Positions 13,532 through 20,031 of a stretch of DNA of 20,031 bases are shown here, in pieces. The stretch's first letter is position 1, and every line of letters begins with the position of its first letter. Source of the DNA: CAXMST01 sp035267205 (GTDB lineage Bacteria > Actinomycetota > Thermoleophilia > Solirubrobacterales > 70-9); NCBI GenBank assembly GCA_035267205.1, contig DATFLZ010000189.1:1-20031 (forward strand), in the 5' to 3' direction. Position numbers and translations under genes: made by a program. The notes beneath the pieces are model-generated. The model saw only the letters and a program-made list of their open reading frames with translations. It was not told the DNA's origin and searched no databases.

Positions 13532-14404
13532 TGGCGCTTCGGCCGCGGCGGCGCCGCGATTGCGGATCAGCATCATCCGGGCGAACGCGGAGCCGGTGAG
13601 GACCATGAAGGCGCTGTAGACGGTCGCCGGGACGACCAGCTCGGGATCGATCGCAGCGCCGACGGTGATCGCAAGGGCCGAGTTGTGGATTCCCAGCTCG
13701 AGCGAGATCGCGGTGGCCTGCCGGGGACCGAGCCGTGCCAGATGCGAGGTGCTGAAGCTGATGCCCATCGCCAGCAGGTTCAGGGCGAGGCAGGCCGCTC
13801 CCACGGCGGCGATGTTGTCGAACACGGTGTCGTGCTCGCTGATGATCGTCCCGACGACGATCACGGCGAAGACGGCGAGCACGACCCGTCGCAGCGTTTG
13901 GTCGGCGGCGACGACGGGCTCGGGGTTGCGATGGCGGATCACCATGCCGATCGCAAGTGGCACCACGGTGATGCCGAGCACCTTGGGAACCACCTCCGCC
14001 ATATCGACATCCCCGAGCGAGACGGCGTCGAAGTGGGCCGTGGCGAGCGCTAGGTAGAGGGGGACCGTCAGCGCCGAGGCGGCGCTGCTGACCGCGGTCA
14101 TCGTCACCGAGAGCGCGGTCTCCCCGCCGCTCAGGTGGGTGAGCGTGTTGGCCATGATCCCGCCCGGCGAGGCGCCCAGGAGCACGAGTCCAACGGCGAG
14201 CTCGGGGGACAGCGAGAACGCCTCGGCGAGCGCGAAGGCCAGTAGCGGCGCGACGAGCATCAGGTTGACCAGGCCGACTCCAACGCCGCGCGGGGTCGTG
14301 AGGACCCTGCGGAAGTCGGCCGTGGTCAGCGACAGGCCGAGGATCAGCATGATCACCGCCAGTCCGACGGGCAGCAGGTAGATGGTGGTGAACGAGTCCT
14401 CCAA
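13523..14404 (-). CDS. Bile acid:sodium symporter (BASS) family transporter, 293 aa
   Basis: The product is very hydrophobic with about nine or ten membrane segments and follows the BASS/SBF pattern: LLPVGLAVIMLILGLSLTTA then DFRRVLTTPRGV near the N-terminus, the LLGASPGGIMANTLTHLSGG segment (unwound crossing helix region with Pro-Gly-Gly), and ISLELGIHNSALAIT in the second half, which resembles the ELGIQN motif. Family members import bile acids, pantoate or other organic anions with sodium, and the short form fits the bacterial group; the substrate here is unknown. The start at TTG 14404 gives a normal-length N-terminus; there is a GGGGAGG about 23 bases upstream, too far for an ideal Shine-Dalgarno, so the exact start is uncertain. 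A longer frame upstream is not coding-like. It converges on hipA. Confidence 0.9.
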   Translation of the reverse strand: MEDSFTTIYLLPVGLAVIMLILGLSLTTADFRRVLTTPRGVGVGLVNLMLVAPLLAFALAEAFSLSPELAVGLVLLGASPGGIMANTLTHLSGGETALSVTMTAVSSAASALTVPLYLALATAHFDAVSLGDVDMAEVVPKVLGITVVPLAIGMVIRHRNPEPVVAADQTLRRVVLAVFAVIVVGTIISEHDTVFDNIAAVGAACLALNLLAMGISFSTSHLARLGPRQATAISLELGIHNSALAITVGAAIDPELVVPATVYSAFMVLTGSAFARMMLIRNRGAAAAEAPAG

Positions 14405-14628
14405 GATGGCCTGCGCCCTCGACAGCGCCTCCCCACCATAGAACCTGCCTCAGAATCCCCACGCGTGCCTGGCCACACCGATCGGCGGACGCTGGTGCTG
14501 GGAGTGCTGCTCGATCGACTGGCGAGCGGCGGTCTCGCTGCCGTGGCGTTCAAGCTCCCGCCGCTGGTCTTCGCGGCGGCGTCGGTGGTCGGCGGCGCCC
14601 TGCTCAGCAGGCTCCGGATCCGTTCGAA
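14405..14628. other. Intergenic stretch, no intact gene
   Basis: Between the transporter start and the recognisable reductase scrap I see no intact gene. A 60-codon plus-strand frame (14465-14647) is hydrophobic, but it reads antisense to the remnant and has no convincing start signal. On the minus strand, GGTTCTATGGTGGGGAGGCG just upstream of the transporter includes a TATGGT box and a GGGGAGG run that may serve its expression. Confidence 0.4.
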
Positions 14629-14700
14629 GCGGCCGAGCGGGGAGTAGGCGACCAGGCCGATCCCCGGGTCCCGAGACTTCGGCTCCGACTGCCCTGCCGC
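14629..14700 (-). pseudogene. Decayed fragment of an aldo/keto reductase
   Basis: The minus strand at 14629-14664 encodes GIGLVAYSPLGR, the highly conserved core block of aldo/keto reductases of the YghZ/YajO-like type (ELGIGLVAYSPLGRG). Directly before it, 14668-14691 reads QSEPKSRD, which resembles the block that normally precedes it, QSEYSLWSRD, but with residues missing between the two blocks. After it, RFERIRSLLSRAPPTTD loosely follows the usual FLTGRIRSLDDLAPDD. The catalytic Asp/Tyr/Lys/His region and the C-terminal cofactor loop are not found in any frame nearby, so only a short internal piece survives. The neighbouring sequence to about 14800 gives nothing else recognisable. Confidence 0.6.
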
Positions 14701-14799
14701 CTGGAGAACCGACGGGCCGAAATTTCGGCATCTCGTCCAAGGCGCCCACGCAATGCGGCTGGGACCATCCGGGGCTCTACACGCGCAAGCACCCGATGC

Positions 14800-14806
14800 G
14801 GAAGGA
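14800..14806 (+). promoter_or_regulatory. Shine-Dalgarno for cupin gene
   Basis: GGAAGGA lies 5 bases upstream of ATG 14812, one of the few strong ribosome sites in the window, and fixes the cupin start. Confidence 0.6.
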
Positions 14807-14811
14807 CACAG

Positions 14812-15201
14812 ATGACGAATTGGACGCACAAGAGCACCGACGGCCTCGAGGACCTGGCACCCGGGCACGGGCTCGATGAGATTCAGGAGTTCCGCCGGGG
14901 GACCGAGGCGGTCGGCTCGGGCCAGATCGGCTTCAGCAGACAGCTGATCAAGTCCGGGAGGCGACAGCCCTTCGGTCACATGCATGCCGAGCACGAGGAG
15001 ATCGTCTTCGTGATCACCGGCGGCGGCCGGGTCAAGCTCGACGACGAGATCGTCGACGTGCGCCCCCACGACGTGATCCGCGTCGGCACCGGGGTCACGC
15101 GGGCGATGGAGGCCGACGCTCAGGGTCTCGAGGTGCTCATCTTCGGCCCGGTCGGCAACGACGAGGGCACCGAGACGATCCAGGGGTGGTGGGGCGGCTG
15201 A
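14812..15201 (+). CDS. Small cupin-domain protein, 129 aa
   Basis: A single cupin barrel: motif 1 is FGHMHAEHEEIVFVITGGG with metal-type ligands His56, His58 and Glu62, and motif 2 is VRPHDVIRVGTGVTRAMEA. In most metal-binding cupins motif 2 supplies another His where this protein has Arg97, so the metal site is incomplete or altered. The N-terminal 40 residues pack around the barrel and the C-terminus ends GWWGG. Stand-alone cupins of this kind bind small molecules or isomerise sugars; I cannot choose a function. The start is fixed by GGAAGGA. It lies next to the aldo/keto reductase remnant and converges on murB, with 42 bases between the stops. Confidence 0.88.
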   Translation: MTNWTHKSTDGLEDLAPGHGLDEIQEFRRGTEAVGSGQIGFSRQLIKSGRRQPFGHMHAEHEEIVFVITGGGRVKLDDEIVDVRPHDVIRVGTGVTRAMEADAQGLEVLIFGPVGNDEGTETIQGWWGG

Positions 15202-15243
15202 CTTCGAGCGCTCCAGCCGGCCCCGCTCTACGCATCTGACCCC

Positions 15244-16305
15244 TTAGAGCGCGACGCCGACCAGCGTCGGCTCGGGGACCAGATCGACGCCGAAGTGCTC
15301 CCGGACCCCGTCGCGGAGCTCGCGGGCGAGCTCGATGAGCTCTGCCGTCGTGGCTCCACCGCGGTTGACGAGCGCCAGCGGATGCTTGCCGGAGACTCCC
15401 GCGGCGCCGTCGCCGTAGCCCCGTTCGAACCCCGTCCGCTGGATCAGCCAGGCGGCTGAAGTCTTCACCCGGCCGTCGGGCTCGGGCCACGCTGGAGGCT
15501 CCTCGCGGGGCCCCAGCCGGGCCGCGGCAGCCTCCCGCAGCGTGGCATAGGCGCCGCGGTCGAGGATCGGGTTCGTGAAGAAGGATCCGGCGCTGCGCGA
15601 GTCGGGATCGGCCGGGTCGATGACCATGCCCTTGCCGCGGCGCAGCTCGAGCACCGCCTCCCGGACCGCGGCGAGCGGCGCGCGCTCCCCGATCTCCACC
15701 CCGAGCGCGTCGGCCAGCTGCCCATAGGCGATCGGGTGTCCCTCGCTCGACCGGTCCAGCTCGAAGGTGACGTCGATGACGATCCAGCGGTCGTTGCCCT
15801 TGAAGGCGCTCGACCGGTAGCTGAACCGGCACTCCGCGGGGGAAAGCTCGACGACCTCGCCGGTGCGGCGATCCCAGGCCCGCACCGAGCGAATCGTTCC
15901 CGCAACCTCCTGCCCGTAGGCGCCGACGTTCTGCACCGGCGTCGCCCCAGTCGAGCCGGGGATCCCGGACAGGCACTCGATTCCAGCCAGGCGCTCCTCG
16001 ATGGTTCGCTCTACGAACCCGTCCCAGGACTCGCCCGCTGCAACCCGGACGCGCCGCCGCTCGCCGGCCTCGAGGACCTCGACGCCGTGGGTGCGCACCG
16101 CGACAGCGCGGGCGTCCCAGCCCGCGTCGGCAACGACGAGGTTCGAGCCCCCCGCGACGACGAGCAGCCTGGAGCCGGCTTCGTCGGACTCGGCCACCAC
16201 CTCGGTCAGCTCGTCCGCGGACTCCACCTCGATCAGCTCGGCAGCGGGCCCGCCGAGCCCCAGCGTCGTCAGCTCGGAGAGCGGGTAGTCGGTGTGGCGC
16301 CTCAT
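15244..16305 (-). CDS. murB: UDP-N-acetylmuramate dehydrogenase (UDP-N-acetylenolpyruvoylglucosamine reductase)
   Basis: This cytoplasmic flavoenzyme uses NADPH to reduce UDP-GlcNAc-enolpyruvate to UDP-MurNAc, the second committed step of peptidoglycan synthesis. FAD-binding motifs are LLVVAGGSNLVVADAGW (about 47-63) and LSGIPGSTGATPVQNVGAYG (112-131). Catalytic elements are FSYRSSAFK with Arg164, SAGSFFTNP with the proton-donating Ser241, SAAWLIQRTGFE, and the C-terminal Glu345 in DLVPEPTLVG. At 353 aa it has the type I-like length with a full middle domain. ATG 16305 begins MRRHTDYPLSELTTLGLGGP, matching the family start; it follows a TAGGCT box by 8 bases and lacks a Shine-Dalgarno. The much longer open frame upstream is antisense shadow over the oxidoreductase gene. 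It is divergent from that gene and has no mur neighbours. Confidence 0.96.
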   Translation of the reverse strand: MRRHTDYPLSELTTLGLGGPAAELIEVESADELTEVVAESDEAGSRLLVVAGGSNLVVADAGWDARAVAVRTHGVEVLEAGERRRVRVAAGESWDGFVERTIEERLAGIECLSGIPGSTGATPVQNVGAYGQEVAGTIRSVRAWDRRTGEVVELSPAECRFSYRSSAFKGNDRWIVIDVTFELDRSSEGHPIAYGQLADALGVEIGERAPLAAVREAVLELRRGKGMVIDPADPDSRSAGSFFTNPILDRGAYATLREAAAARLGPREEPPAWPEPDGRVKTSAAWLIQRTGFERGYGDGAAGVSGKHPLALVNRGGATTAELIELARELRDGVREHFGVDLVPEPTLVGVAL

Positions 16306-16313
16306 GGGCGGGG

Positions 16314-16319
16314 AGCCTA
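16314..16319 (-). promoter_or_regulatory. Possible -10 box (TAGGCT) for murB
   Basis: TAGGCT on the minus strand fits TANNNT and ends 8 bases before the murB ATG, consistent with leaderless initiation. The same hexamer occurs on the plus strand at 16352-16357 for the divergent gene. Confidence 0.35.
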
Positions 16320-16351
16320 CGGCCCCGCCGGGACCGCTGGGCGCGCGCCGA

Positions 16352-16357
16352 TAGGCT
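16352..16357 (+). promoter_or_regulatory. Possible -10 box (TAGGCT) for the MDR oxidoreductase
   Basis: TAGGCT fits TANNNT. Transcription would begin near 16364, giving a leader of about 30 bases with a GAGAGGA Shine-Dalgarno at 16378-16384, 8 bases before ATG 16393. Confidence 0.35.
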
Positions 16358-16386
16358 GATCCTCCCGAACTCGAACCGAGAGGATC
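16358..16386 (+). promoter_or_regulatory. Inverted repeat over leader and Shine-Dalgarno of the MDR gene
   Basis: GATCCTC (16358-16364) and GAGGATC (16380-16386) are perfect 7-bp complements 15 bases apart. The second arm contains most of the GAGAGGA ribosome site and the first arm overlaps the expected transcription start. It could be an operator in DNA or a hairpin in the leader that hides the ribosome site. Confidence 0.45.
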
Positions 16387-16392
16387 CGCCCG

Positions 16393-17433
16393 ATGCCCGA
16401 GACCAACCGTCTCCTGCTGCTCGCCTCCCGCCCCGAGGGTCGGGTCGCGCTCGACAACTTCACCATCGACGAGGGCGAGATGCCCGAGCCGGGCGACGGG
16501 GAGGCGATCATCAAGACCCTCTACCTCTCGCTCGATCCGACCAACCGGGTCTGGATGGCCGGGGACTCGTACCTGCCGGCGGTCAAGAAGGGCGAGGTGA
16601 TGCGGGGGATGGGCCTCGGTCAGATCGTCGCCTCCAGGAGTGACTCCTACGAGGTCGGCGACCTCTGCGTCGGGATGCCGGGCTGGCAGGAGTACGCGAA
16701 CACCGCTGACGCCGCGACGCCCTGGAACGTGCTCCCGCGCGGCACCGGCCTGCCGCCGACGACGATGCTCGGGGCGCTCGGGATGACGGGGATGACCGCC
16801 TACTGGGGCGTCACCGATGTCTGCGCGGTCGCCGAGGGCGAGACGTTCGTCGTGGACGGTGCGGCCGGTGCCGTGGGCTCGGTCGCGGGCCAGATCGCCA
16901 AGGCTCGCGGTGCTCGGGTCGTGGGCATCGCCGGCACGGTCGAGAAGTGCGACTGGTTGACCTCTGAGCTCGGCTTCGACGCTGCCGTCTGTTACCGCGA
17001 CGAGGACTTCACCGACCAGCTGAAGGCGGCCTGCCCCGACGGCGTCGACGCCCAGTTCGAGAACGTCGGCGGCGAGATCATGGACGCGGTCTACGAGCTG
17101 CTCAACACCCACGGCCGGGTCGCGGTCTGCGGGCTCATCGCGGGCTACAACGAACACGAGATCCCGAAGGGACCCACCAACTTCGGCAAGATGATCTTCG
17201 CCCGGCTCAAGGTCCAGGGCTTTCTGATCACGGACTACGCCGGCCGGGCCGGCGAGGCGCTCGGCGAGATGGTCCCCTGGATGCAGGAGGGGAAGCTCAA
17301 GCACGAGGAGACGCTCGTGCAGGGTGAGGTGACCGACGTGCCCGAGACCCTCAACATGCTCTTCGAGGGCGAGAACCGAGGCAAGCTGATCCTCGAGATC
17401 GCCCAGCCCGACCTCGGCGTACCGGAGGCCTGA
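16393..17433 (+). CDS. Zinc-free MDR oxidoreductase, prostaglandin reductase/YncB-like, 346 aa
   Basis: The product is a medium-chain dehydrogenase/reductase of the leukotriene B4 12-hydroxydehydrogenase type (NADP-dependent alkenal/one oxidoreductase). Features are LYLSLDPTNRVWM (about 43-55), the substrate-site segment MLGALGMTGMTAYWGV (about 125-140), the NADP-binding loop VVDGAAGAVGSVAGQIAKAR (about 153-172) with IAGT following, and FENVGGEIMDAVYELLNTHG then GRVAVCGLIAGYN. The zinc-binding Cys/His set of alcohol dehydrogenases is missing, as expected for this group. It would reduce the C=C bond of alpha,beta-unsaturated carbonyls in the cytosol, often in detoxification. The start is supported by GAGAGGA 8 bases upstream. 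It is divergent from murB and followed by the FGE-like gene after 89 bases. Confidence 0.92.
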   Translation: MPETNRLLLLASRPEGRVALDNFTIDEGEMPEPGDGEAIIKTLYLSLDPTNRVWMAGDSYLPAVKKGEVMRGMGLGQIVASRSDSYEVGDLCVGMPGWQEYANTADAATPWNVLPRGTGLPPTTMLGALGMTGMTAYWGVTDVCAVAEGETFVVDGAAGAVGSVAGQIAKARGARVVGIAGTVEKCDWLTSELGFDAAVCYRDEDFTDQLKAACPDGVDAQFENVGGEIMDAVYELLNTHGRVAVCGLIAGYNEHEIPKGPTNFGKMIFARLKVQGFLITDYAGRAGEALGEMVPWMQEGKLKHEETLVQGEVTDVPETLNMLFEGENRGKLILEIAQPDLGVPEA

Positions 17434-17508
17434 GCCGGGCCGCGCTCTCGACGAAGCCCTCAACTAATCCCGGGTTGCGGTCGATAGGCCATTACGGGGG
17501 AAATCGAC

Positions 17509-17516
17509 GGAGGGAG
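17509..17516 (+). promoter_or_regulatory. Strong Shine-Dalgarno that decides a TTG start
   Basis: GGAGGGAG lies 6 bases before TTG 17523 and supports that codon over an earlier in-frame TTG at 17475. The resulting protein starts with a clean signal peptide. Confidence 0.7.
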
Positions 17517-17522
17517 ACACAA

Positions 17523-18779
17523 TTGATCCGGTTCGCTCGCCGTCCGAGGGCTAACCTGTCCTCGGCGATCGGGGCTGCGGCGCTTGTTCTGGTATTGCTC
17601 GGCGCCCAGTCCGCCCAAGCGAAGCGCGCCGTGATCGAGGTCAGGACCGTCAAGGTCGGCAACCCCGACAACCGCTCGGTGGGCGTCGTGCCGTTCACCG
17701 ACGCGATCTACCGCAACTGCGCCGACGCCCCTTCCGGCTCCTCGTGCGAGAAGGTCGGCAAGGTCGGCTACCGCTACGATATCGGCGAGCTCGAGGTGAC
17801 GGTCGATCAGTGGGTCGACTTCCTCAACACGACCGACCCGCGCGGCCGCAACAAGCACCGCCTCCACGCCCGCACGCAGAGCTCGAAGCTGTGGCCGCAG
17901 TATGGGCAGGTGAATCGCAAGCGCAAGGCGAATAAGGGGCGCCACTACTCGGTGGCCACGCCCGAGTGGAGTGACAAGCCCTTCGGCTTCGCGGACTTTT
18001 TCTCGGCCGCCCGGTTCGTGAACTCGCTCTACAACGGGCGCGTTCTCAAGCGCGAGAAGCTGAATCAGGGTGGCTTCAAGTACCGGACCTACCGGGTCAA
18101 GCTCTCGCCGAAGACCCAGCGTGGGATGTACGACCTCAGCAATCGCAAGGCGGCCCGCACCGACAAGACCGGCTTCGTCGTTCCAAGCCAGGACGAGTGG
18201 ATCAAGGCCGCCTACTACGACCGCGGCGGTGGCGGCACCTTCTCCTATTGGAAGTACCCGACCAACCCGGGCGTCTTCGGCGACGGCGATGCCACGGCGC
18301 CCAGCTCGACCTCGCTCGACTTCTCTACGGGAGACGTGACCAACTCCGGGACTCAGCCGCTCGCCCAGTACCGGGCCGCGGGCCAGCCCGCACCGAGCTG
18401 GTGCCCGCCGGGCGCACAGACCGGCCCGTCGACCTGCTCGACGCAGAATCCGTTCGGGATCAACCCGACGACCTACGTGGAGATCTACGCCGGGGTGGTG
18501 GGTGCAGTCGGACAGGCCGGCACGACCTCGCCCTGGGGCACGCTCGACCAGGGCGGCAACGCGGTCGAGTGGACCGACACGTTCGCGCCCCCTCCCGCCG
18601 GCAGCGGCGGTGGGAAGGTCTGGCGGCGTCTGCACGGCGGAGTCTCGAACGCTCCCGGGTTCCAGATGTGGCCGTCTGCGGTCGGGCTACAGCCTCAGGA
18701 CAATCAGTTCTTCGAGCACGTCTATCCATGGCTCGGGATCCGCGTCGGCGCGATCGGCAACCTGAGACCGGCGCGCTGA
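17523..18779 (+). CDS. Secreted FGE/SUMF1-fold protein lacking the catalytic cysteines, 418 aa
   Basis: From TTG 17523 the protein has a Sec signal peptide: MIRFARRPRANLSS, a hydrophobic core AALVLVLLGAQS, and likely cleavage after AQA (residue 33). The mature part has the formylglycine-generating enzyme/SUMF1 layout: YDIGELEVTVDQWVDFLNTT, FVVPSQDEWIKAAYYDRGG, the family block LDQGGNAVEWTDTF, and a C-terminal VWRRLHGGVSN ... WLGIRVGAI corresponding to RGGSW ... GFR. The catalytic Cys pair of true FGEs is absent from that C-terminal region; four cysteines occur elsewhere (near NCADAPSGSSC and WCPPG ... STC) and may form disulfides outside the cell. So it is probably a binding or structural relative, or another nonheme-iron-type member, not a sulfatase activator. 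No sulfatase gene is nearby. Confidence 0.82.
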   Translation: MIRFARRPRANLSSAIGAAALVLVLLGAQSAQAKRAVIEVRTVKVGNPDNRSVGVVPFTDAIYRNCADAPSGSSCEKVGKVGYRYDIGELEVTVDQWVDFLNTTDPRGRNKHRLHARTQSSKLWPQYGQVNRKRKANKGRHYSVATPEWSDKPFGFADFFSAARFVNSLYNGRVLKREKLNQGGFKYRTYRVKLSPKTQRGMYDLSNRKAARTDKTGFVVPSQDEWIKAAYYDRGGGGTFSYWKYPTNPGVFGDGDATAPSSTSLDFSTGDVTNSGTQPLAQYRAAGQPAPSWCPPGAQTGPSTCSTQNPFGINPTTYVEIYAGVVGAVGQAGTTSPWGTLDQGGNAVEWTDTFAPPPAGSGGGKVWRRLHGGVSNAPGFQMWPSAVGLQPQDNQFFEHVYPWLGIRVGAIGNLRPAR

Positions 18780-18787
18780 GCTCAGCG
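18774..18787. repeat. Perfect 14-bp palindrome at the stop of the FGE-like gene
   Basis: CGCTGAGCTCAGCG spans the TGA stop codon. As a loop-less palindrome it is a poor terminator but could be a protein-binding site; it may also be chance in GC-rich DNA. Confidence 0.4.
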
Positions 18788-18837
18788 GGAGCTTTCCCGA
18801 TTCGTCGCTGCGGGCGGGCCGATGGGCATCACTCAAC

Positions 18838-18843
18838 TAGAGT
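18838..18843 (+). promoter_or_regulatory. Possible -10 box (TAGAGT) for the acyl-CoA dehydrogenase gene
   Basis: TAGAGT fits TANNNT and lies 45 bases before ATG 18889. It would give a leader of about 40 bases that includes the AGGAG ribosome site at 18878-18882. No -35 stands out. Confidence 0.35.
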
Positions 18844-18888
18844 GCTGAGGCCGCGCCCAACCAGCAATCACCAGATCAGGAGTCCGCG

Positions 18889-20031
18889 ATGGAGAGCAGC
18901 GTCACCGAGCCCGGGATCGAGTCCGACGAGAGCCCCGAGGCCGCGGACGGCGTGCTGTTCAACCCGCACACGTACGAGGGTCCGGAGCTCGATCCCGCCT
19001 CGCGGCGGATCATGCGGGCGACGATCGAGTGGTTCGAAACCCGCGGCAAGGAGGCGCTCAAGGATGCCGACCACGAGCGCACCTTCTACCGCGACTTCAT
19101 CGGCTTCCAGGCCGCCGAGCATGCGTTCGCGACGCTGCTGACCCCCGACCGCGACGGCGGCGAGGACCCCGACAAGCGCTGGGATACCTACCGGAACTGC
19201 CAGTTCAATGAGATCACCGGGTTCTATGGGCTCGCCTATTGGTACACCTGGCAGGTCTCGATCCTCGGCCTCGGGCCAATCTTCATGTCGGAGAACGAGA
19301 AGGCCCGCGCGAAGGCGGCGAAGCTGCTCGACGAGGGCGCGATCTTCGCCTTCGGGCTCTCCGAGCAGGCTCACGGGGCCGACATCTACACGACCGACAT
19401 GGTGCTGACGCCCGACCCCGACGTCGAGGGTGGGTTCAAGGCGAGCGGCGCCAAGTACTACATCGGCAACGGCAACGAGGCCGGGATGGTCTCGGTATTC
19501 GGTCGGCGCGCCGACGTCGAGGGGCCGGAGGGCTACGTCTTCTTCGAGGCCGACTCCCAGGATCCGCACTACAGGCTGGTCAAGAACGTCGTCAACTCCC
19601 AGAACTACGTCTCGAACTTCGAGCTCGAGGAGTATTCGGTCGCGCCCGACAGCATCCTCCACACAGGGCCTGAGGCGTTCAACGCGGCCCTGAACACGAT
19701 CAACATCGGCAAGTTCAACCTCGGCTTCGCCTCGATCGGGATCTGTACCCACGCCCTCTACGAGGGGATCACCCACGCCCACAACCGGGTCCTCTTCGGC
19801 TCGCGGGTGACCGAGTTCCCGCACGTGCGCCGACTGCTCGCCGACGCCTACGCCCGGCTCGTGGCGATGAAGCTGTTCGGGACGCGGGCGATCGACTACA
19901 TGCGCTCGGCTACACCCGAGGACCGTCGCTACCTGCTCTTCAACCCGCTGACCAAGATGAAGGTCACGACCGAGGGGGAGAAGGTCGTTGACCACATCTG
20001 GGACGTGATCGCGGCGAAGGGCTTCGAGAAG
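18889..20031 (+). CDS. Acyl-CoA dehydrogenase-family flavoprotein (3' end beyond window)
   Basis: 381 codons are visible and the frame is open at the right edge. The N-terminal region (FNPHTYEGPELDPASRRIMR) is an extra-long lead-in of about 75 residues before the alpha domain, found in larger acyl-CoA dehydrogenase/oxidase relatives. FAFGLSEQAHGADIYTTDMV aligns with the conserved flavin and substrate block (ALTEPxxGSD...T), followed by the beta-barrel with ASGAKYYIGNGNEAGMVSVF (equivalent to GxKxWITN) and the start of the C-terminal helical domain (NIGKFNLGFASIGICTHALY, then VLFGSRVTEFPHVRRLLADA). The catalytic Glu region would lie near or beyond the edge. It likely oxidises an acyl-CoA thioester using FAD; chain specificity is unknown. 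ATG 18889 has AGGAG 6 bases upstream. Confidence 0.9.
   Translation, partial: MESSVTEPGIESDESPEAADGVLFNPHTYEGPELDPASRRIMRATIEWFETRGKEALKDADHERTFYRDFIGFQAAEHAFATLLTPDRDGGEDPDKRWDTYRNCQFNEITGFYGLAYWYTWQVSILGLGPIFMSENEKARAKAAKLLDEGAIFAFGLSEQAHGADIYTTDMVLTPDPDVEGGFKASGAKYYIGNGNEAGMVSVFGRRADVEGPEGYVFFEADSQDPHYRLVKNVVNSQNYVSNFELEEYSVAPDSILHTGPEAFNAALNTINIGKFNLGFASIGICTHALYEGITHAHNRVLFGSRVTEFPHVRRLLADAYARLVAMKLFGTRAIDYMRSATPEDRRYLLFNPLTKMKVTTEGEKVVDHIWDVIAAKGFEK

Noticed and set aside
13299..14462. A 387-codon minus-strand open frame overlapping the BASS transporter
   Set aside because: It is a different frame of the same strand, Arg/Pro-rich and without domains; the transporter frame has membrane segments and family motifs.
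14465..14647. Short hydrophobic plus-strand frame resembling a small membrane protein
   Set aside because: It lies opposite the aldo/keto reductase scrap, lacks a ribosome site or TANNNT box, and its hydrophobic character follows from the antisense sequence.
16306..17463. Long minus-strand extension upstream of murB making a 739-residue protein
   Set aside because: The extra part is antisense to the MDR oxidoreductase gene; MurB family members begin at the ATG 16305 position.
18868..19995. A 375-codon minus-strand open frame
   Set aside because: It is antisense to the acyl-CoA dehydrogenase-family gene, which has a Shine-Dalgarno and conserved motifs; the minus product resembles a mirrored acidic/valine-rich shadow.
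1..20031. CRISPR array, insertion sequence or prophage genes
   Set aside because: No regularly spaced repeats, transposase motifs, terminal inverted repeats with target duplications, or phage structural genes were seen. The two-copy hairpin element has no linked transposase here.

Overview
The window is about 20 kb of very GC-rich bacterial chromosome. Dense short-gap gene layout, overlapping stop/start junctions, GTG and TTG starts, and start codons sitting 6-9 bases after TANNNT boxes (leaderless style) point to a high-GC actinobacterium. The mix of families is compatible with the Thermoleophilia/Solirubrobacterales, but that placement is inference. I saw no rRNA, tRNA, CRISPR array or intact insertion sequence.

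Layout. (1) 1-2161, minus: the N-terminal ~720 residues of an AddB/RecB-like recombination protein, cut at the left edge just as the nuclease domain begins. (2) 2331-2786, plus: a small alpha-helical protein of unknown function. (3) 2832-5947, minus: a four-gene operon with overlapping junctions, fxsA -> unknown 245-aa protein -> HAD hydrolase -> 375-aa GNAT-like protein. (4) 6052-6366, plus: MIP18/SufT-type Fe-S assembly factor, divergent from fxsA. (5) 6367-6721: non-coding, with the first copy of a structured ~105-base repeat. (6) 6722-9946: a surface-chemistry-like cassette of a FemAB-type GNAT and an ATP-grasp enzyme (minus, overlapping by one base), plus a divergent methyltransferase. 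(7) 10083-11018, plus: CPBP membrane protease, followed by the second repeat copy. (8) 11136-11717, minus: conserved-looking protein of unknown function. (9) 11797-13510, plus: a HipB/HipA toxin-antitoxin operon whose AT-rich promoter carries two matching palindromic operators. (10) 13523-14404, minus: bile acid:sodium symporter-family transporter. (11) 14405-14811: no intact gene, but a decayed scrap of an aldo/keto reductase on the minus strand. (12) 14812-15201, plus: small cupin. (13) 15244-16305, minus: MurB. (14) 16393-17433, plus: zinc-free MDR oxidoreductase. (15) 17523-18779, plus: secreted FGE/SUMF1-fold protein lacking the catalytic cysteines. (16) 18889 to the right edge, plus: acyl-CoA dehydrogenase-family flavoprotein, truncated by the window.

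Most of this is ordinary chromosome: cell wall synthesis, Fe-S assembly, recombination, oxidoreductases. The parts least explained by standard annotation are the two-copy hairpin repeat at the 3' ends of convergent gene pairs, the ATP-grasp/FemAB/methyltransferase cassette, the fxsA-led operon of uncharacterised proteins, and the hipBA locus with paired operators.
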